The translations under genes were made by a program, and so were the position numbers. Positions 6,282 to 7,748 of a DNA stretch of 7,748 nt are shown piece by piece. The notes below the pieces were generated by a model that was given only the letters and a program-made list of their open reading frames with translations, was not told the origin of the DNA and searched no databases. Origin of the DNA: Rhodoferax sp. UBA4409 (GTDB taxonomy: Bacteria > Pseudomonadota > Gammaproteobacteria > Burkholderiales > Burkholderiaceae_C). The stretch spans positions 5,660 to 13,407 of the forward strand of contig DGQR01000090.1 of assembly GCA_002390825.1 (NCBI GenBank), read 5' to 3'. Each line of letters starts with the position of its first letter. Within the stretch, counting starts at the first letter, position 1.

Positions 6282-6770
6282 ATGTACACCCGCTTCTGTG
6301 CCACGTTATCCAAGCTCAGTTTGATGCTTGCGGTAGCGGGCCTCATCGTGCTCATCGCCTGCGTGCAATACCAGGTTATCGGGCGCTATGTATTCAACGA
6401 CACCCCCACCTGGGCAGAGGCTTTGGCCTTGCTGCTGGTGCTCTATATCACCGCACTGGGCGTGGCCGTCGGCGTGCGTGACGCCGGCCATATAGGCATG
6501 GACTCCATCATCAGCCTGTTGCCTGACCGCCTGCGCCTGAAGCTGGAGATCGTGATCCACGTCCTGGTGGGCATTTTTGGCGCACTGATGGCCTACAACG
6601 GCTACATCTGGGCCGCCCTAAAGTGGAACGACCAGAAGCCCATGCTGCCCATCCCCTCCAGCATGGACTACGTGCCGCTCATCATCGCCGGCGTGTTGGT
6701 GGTGCTATTTACGATTGAACATGTGATCGCCCTGCTGCAGGGCAAGGAAGTGGTGCCGGCATGGAACTGA
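6282..6770 (+). CDS. dctQ: TRAP transporter small integral membrane subunit
   Basis: A 162-residue inner-membrane protein of the DctQ family, the small subunit that partners DctM in a sodium- or proton-coupled TRAP uptake system. Four membrane segments are visible at about residues 13-34, 45-64, 87-107 and 130-151, the normal topology and length. The family signature QVIGRYVFNDTPTWAEALAL (31-50) is present at the end of helix 1 and start of helix 2. GGAG (6272-6275) lies 6 bases before the ATG. The gene starts just after the dctP terminator and its last 10 bases overlap dctM, implying translational coupling of the two membrane subunits. Subtype assignment (uronate) comes only from the operon. 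Confidence 0.9.
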   Translation: MYTRFCATLSKLSLMLAVAGLIVLIACVQYQVIGRYVFNDTPTWAEALALLLVLYITALGVAVGVRDAGHIGMDSIISLLPDRLRLKLEIVIHVLVGIFGALMAYNGYIWAALKWNDQKPMLPIPSSMDYVPLIIAGVLVVLFTIEHVIALLQGKEVVPAWN

Positions 6771-7748
6771 TTGTTTTGGGTGTGAGCTTCGGCTTGCTAT
6801 TGATCATCGGCGTGCCTGTGGGCTTCGCCGTGGGTCTGTCATCCGTCGCCACCATCATCACCGCCGGTTTGCCGGTGGCAGTAGTGTTCCAGAAGATGGT
6901 GGGAGGCATGCAAGTGTTCTCCTTTCTGGCGATTCCGTTTTTCATCTTTGCCGGTGAGTTAATGCTGCACGGCGGCATTGCACACCGCATCGTGCGCTTT
7001 GCCAACAGCTTGGTGGGCCATGTGCGAGGCGGTTTGGGCATGTCCAACGTGGTGGGTTGCACGCTGTTCGGCGGTGTGGCCGGCTCTCCGGTGGCCGACG
7101 TGTCCGCCATGGGCTCGGTGATGATTCCCCTGATGAAGAAGGAAGGCTACGACACCGACTACGCGGTGAACGTAACGACGCATGCCTCACTGGTCGGCGC
7201 TTTGATGCCCACCAGCCACAACTTGATTTTGTACACCTTGGCCACTGCAGGCATCGCGTCGGTGAGCGTGCTGAACATGATGCTCGCTTGTGTGATCCCG
7301 GCCTTGTTACTGACCGTGCTGAACCTGCTGGCTGCCTACGGTGTGGCTATCAAACGCGGTTACCCCACACGCGGCGCCTTCGCCGGCTGGGGTGAGGTGT
7401 TCAACAGCTTTGTCGCTGCACTGCCCGGCTTGCTGATCGTGGTCATTATTCTGGTGGGTATCTTGTCGGGTGTGTTCACCGCCACCGAGTCAGCAGCCAC
7501 TGCCGTACTCTGGGCTTTGCTGATCACCGCTGTGGCTTACCGGTCCCTGTCCTGGAATGACTTCATCAAGTCTTGTGCAAAAGCGAGCAAAACGACCGGT
7601 GTGGTGTTGTTCCTGATCGGTATCTCCAGCGCCTTCGGCTACTTCTTGGCCATGTATGACGTGCCCGAGCGTACCGGCGAGCTGATGGGAACCATCACCC
7701 AGAGCCCCTGGATGATCTTCCTGATGATCAACCTCGCGTTGTTCGTGC
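6761..7748 (+). CDS. dctM: TRAP transporter large permease subunit (3' truncated by window edge)
   Basis: The first 329 residues of a DctM-family permease. Family members are about 425 residues, so roughly 100 C-terminal residues lie beyond the window. The frame starts MELIVLGVSFG and stays open to the last base. It is very hydrophobic, with many membrane helices. Typical DctM blocks are IPFFIFAGELM, GCTLFGGVAGSPVADVSAMG followed by VMIPLMKKEGYD, THASLVGALMPTSHNLILYT, and GVFTATESAATAVLWALL. DctM carries the ion-coupled substrate path of the transporter. The ATG at 6761 overlaps the end of dctQ by 10 bases. AAGGA at 6744-6748 is 12 bases upstream, a long spacing that suggests reliance on translational coupling. 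DctQ and DctM are separate here, not fused. Confidence 0.93.
   Translation, partial: MELIVLGVSFGLLLIIGVPVGFAVGLSSVATIITAGLPVAVVFQKMVGGMQVFSFLAIPFFIFAGELMLHGGIAHRIVRFANSLVGHVRGGLGMSNVVGCTLFGGVAGSPVADVSAMGSVMIPLMKKEGYDTDYAVNVTTHASLVGALMPTSHNLILYTLATAGIASVSVLNMMLACVIPALLLTVLNLLAAYGVAIKRGYPTRGAFAGWGEVFNSFVAALPGLLIVVIILVGILSGVFTATESAATAVLWALLITAVAYRSLSWNDFIKSCAKASKTTGVVLFLIGISSAFGYFLAMYDVPERTGELMGTITQSPWMIFLMINLALFV

Noticed and set aside
4817..6355. A 512-codon open frame on the minus strand, opposite the lactonase and dctP
   Set aside because: It runs antisense across two well-supported genes, an intergenic gap and a terminator. The translation is His/Gly/Val-rich with no domain pattern, as expected from the mirror of G+C-rich codon bias.

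Overview
The window looks like chromosomal DNA from a betaproteobacterium of the Comamonadaceae, probably near Rhodoferax, Albidiferax or Polaromonas. Three things suggest this: high G+C codon use throughout, a uronate-type TRAP transporter, and an intergenic repeat that resembles one I remember as scattered through those genomes. The taxonomic call is inference. No phage, IS, CRISPR, tRNA or rRNA sequence was seen, and no gene-free gap exceeds about 100 bases.

Layout. Bases 2-1072 (+) are the 3' part of an amidohydrolase of the 8-oxoguanine deaminase / ATZ-TRZ family, whose N-terminus lies outside the window. A structured repeat (about 1081-1164) separates it from a convergent gene. On the minus strand are gudD (glucarate dehydratase, 1171-2523) and, upstream of it, a FadR-type GntR regulator (2595-3374). 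Divergent from the regulator, on the plus strand, are udh (uronate dehydrogenase, 3460-4296), an SMP-30/gluconolactonase-family lactonase (4298-5218), and a three-part TRAP transporter: dctP (5249-6217), dctQ (6282-6770) and dctM (from 6761, cut by the window end). A strong intrinsic terminator lies between dctP and dctQ.

How they work together. From bases 1171 to 7748 the genes form an oxidative hexuronate catabolism locus. The TRAP system would import a hexuronate such as D-glucuronate. Udh would oxidise it to the aldarolactone with NAD+, the lactonase would open the ring to give the aldarate, and GudD would dehydrate D-glucarate to 5-keto-4-deoxy-D-glucarate. The next step, to 2-oxoglutarate semialdehyde, is not encoded here and may lie beyond dctM. 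The GntR protein is the likely local regulator. A near-identical 22-base sequence occurs both in the gntR/udh divergent promoter region and just upstream of gudD, and is the best candidate for its operator.

I see no wholly new system. The individual enzymes are familiar. The points most worth checking are regulatory: the paired operator-like motif, a possible RNA structure at the gudD ribosome binding site, the terminator inside the transporter operon, and the folded repeat between the convergent genes.
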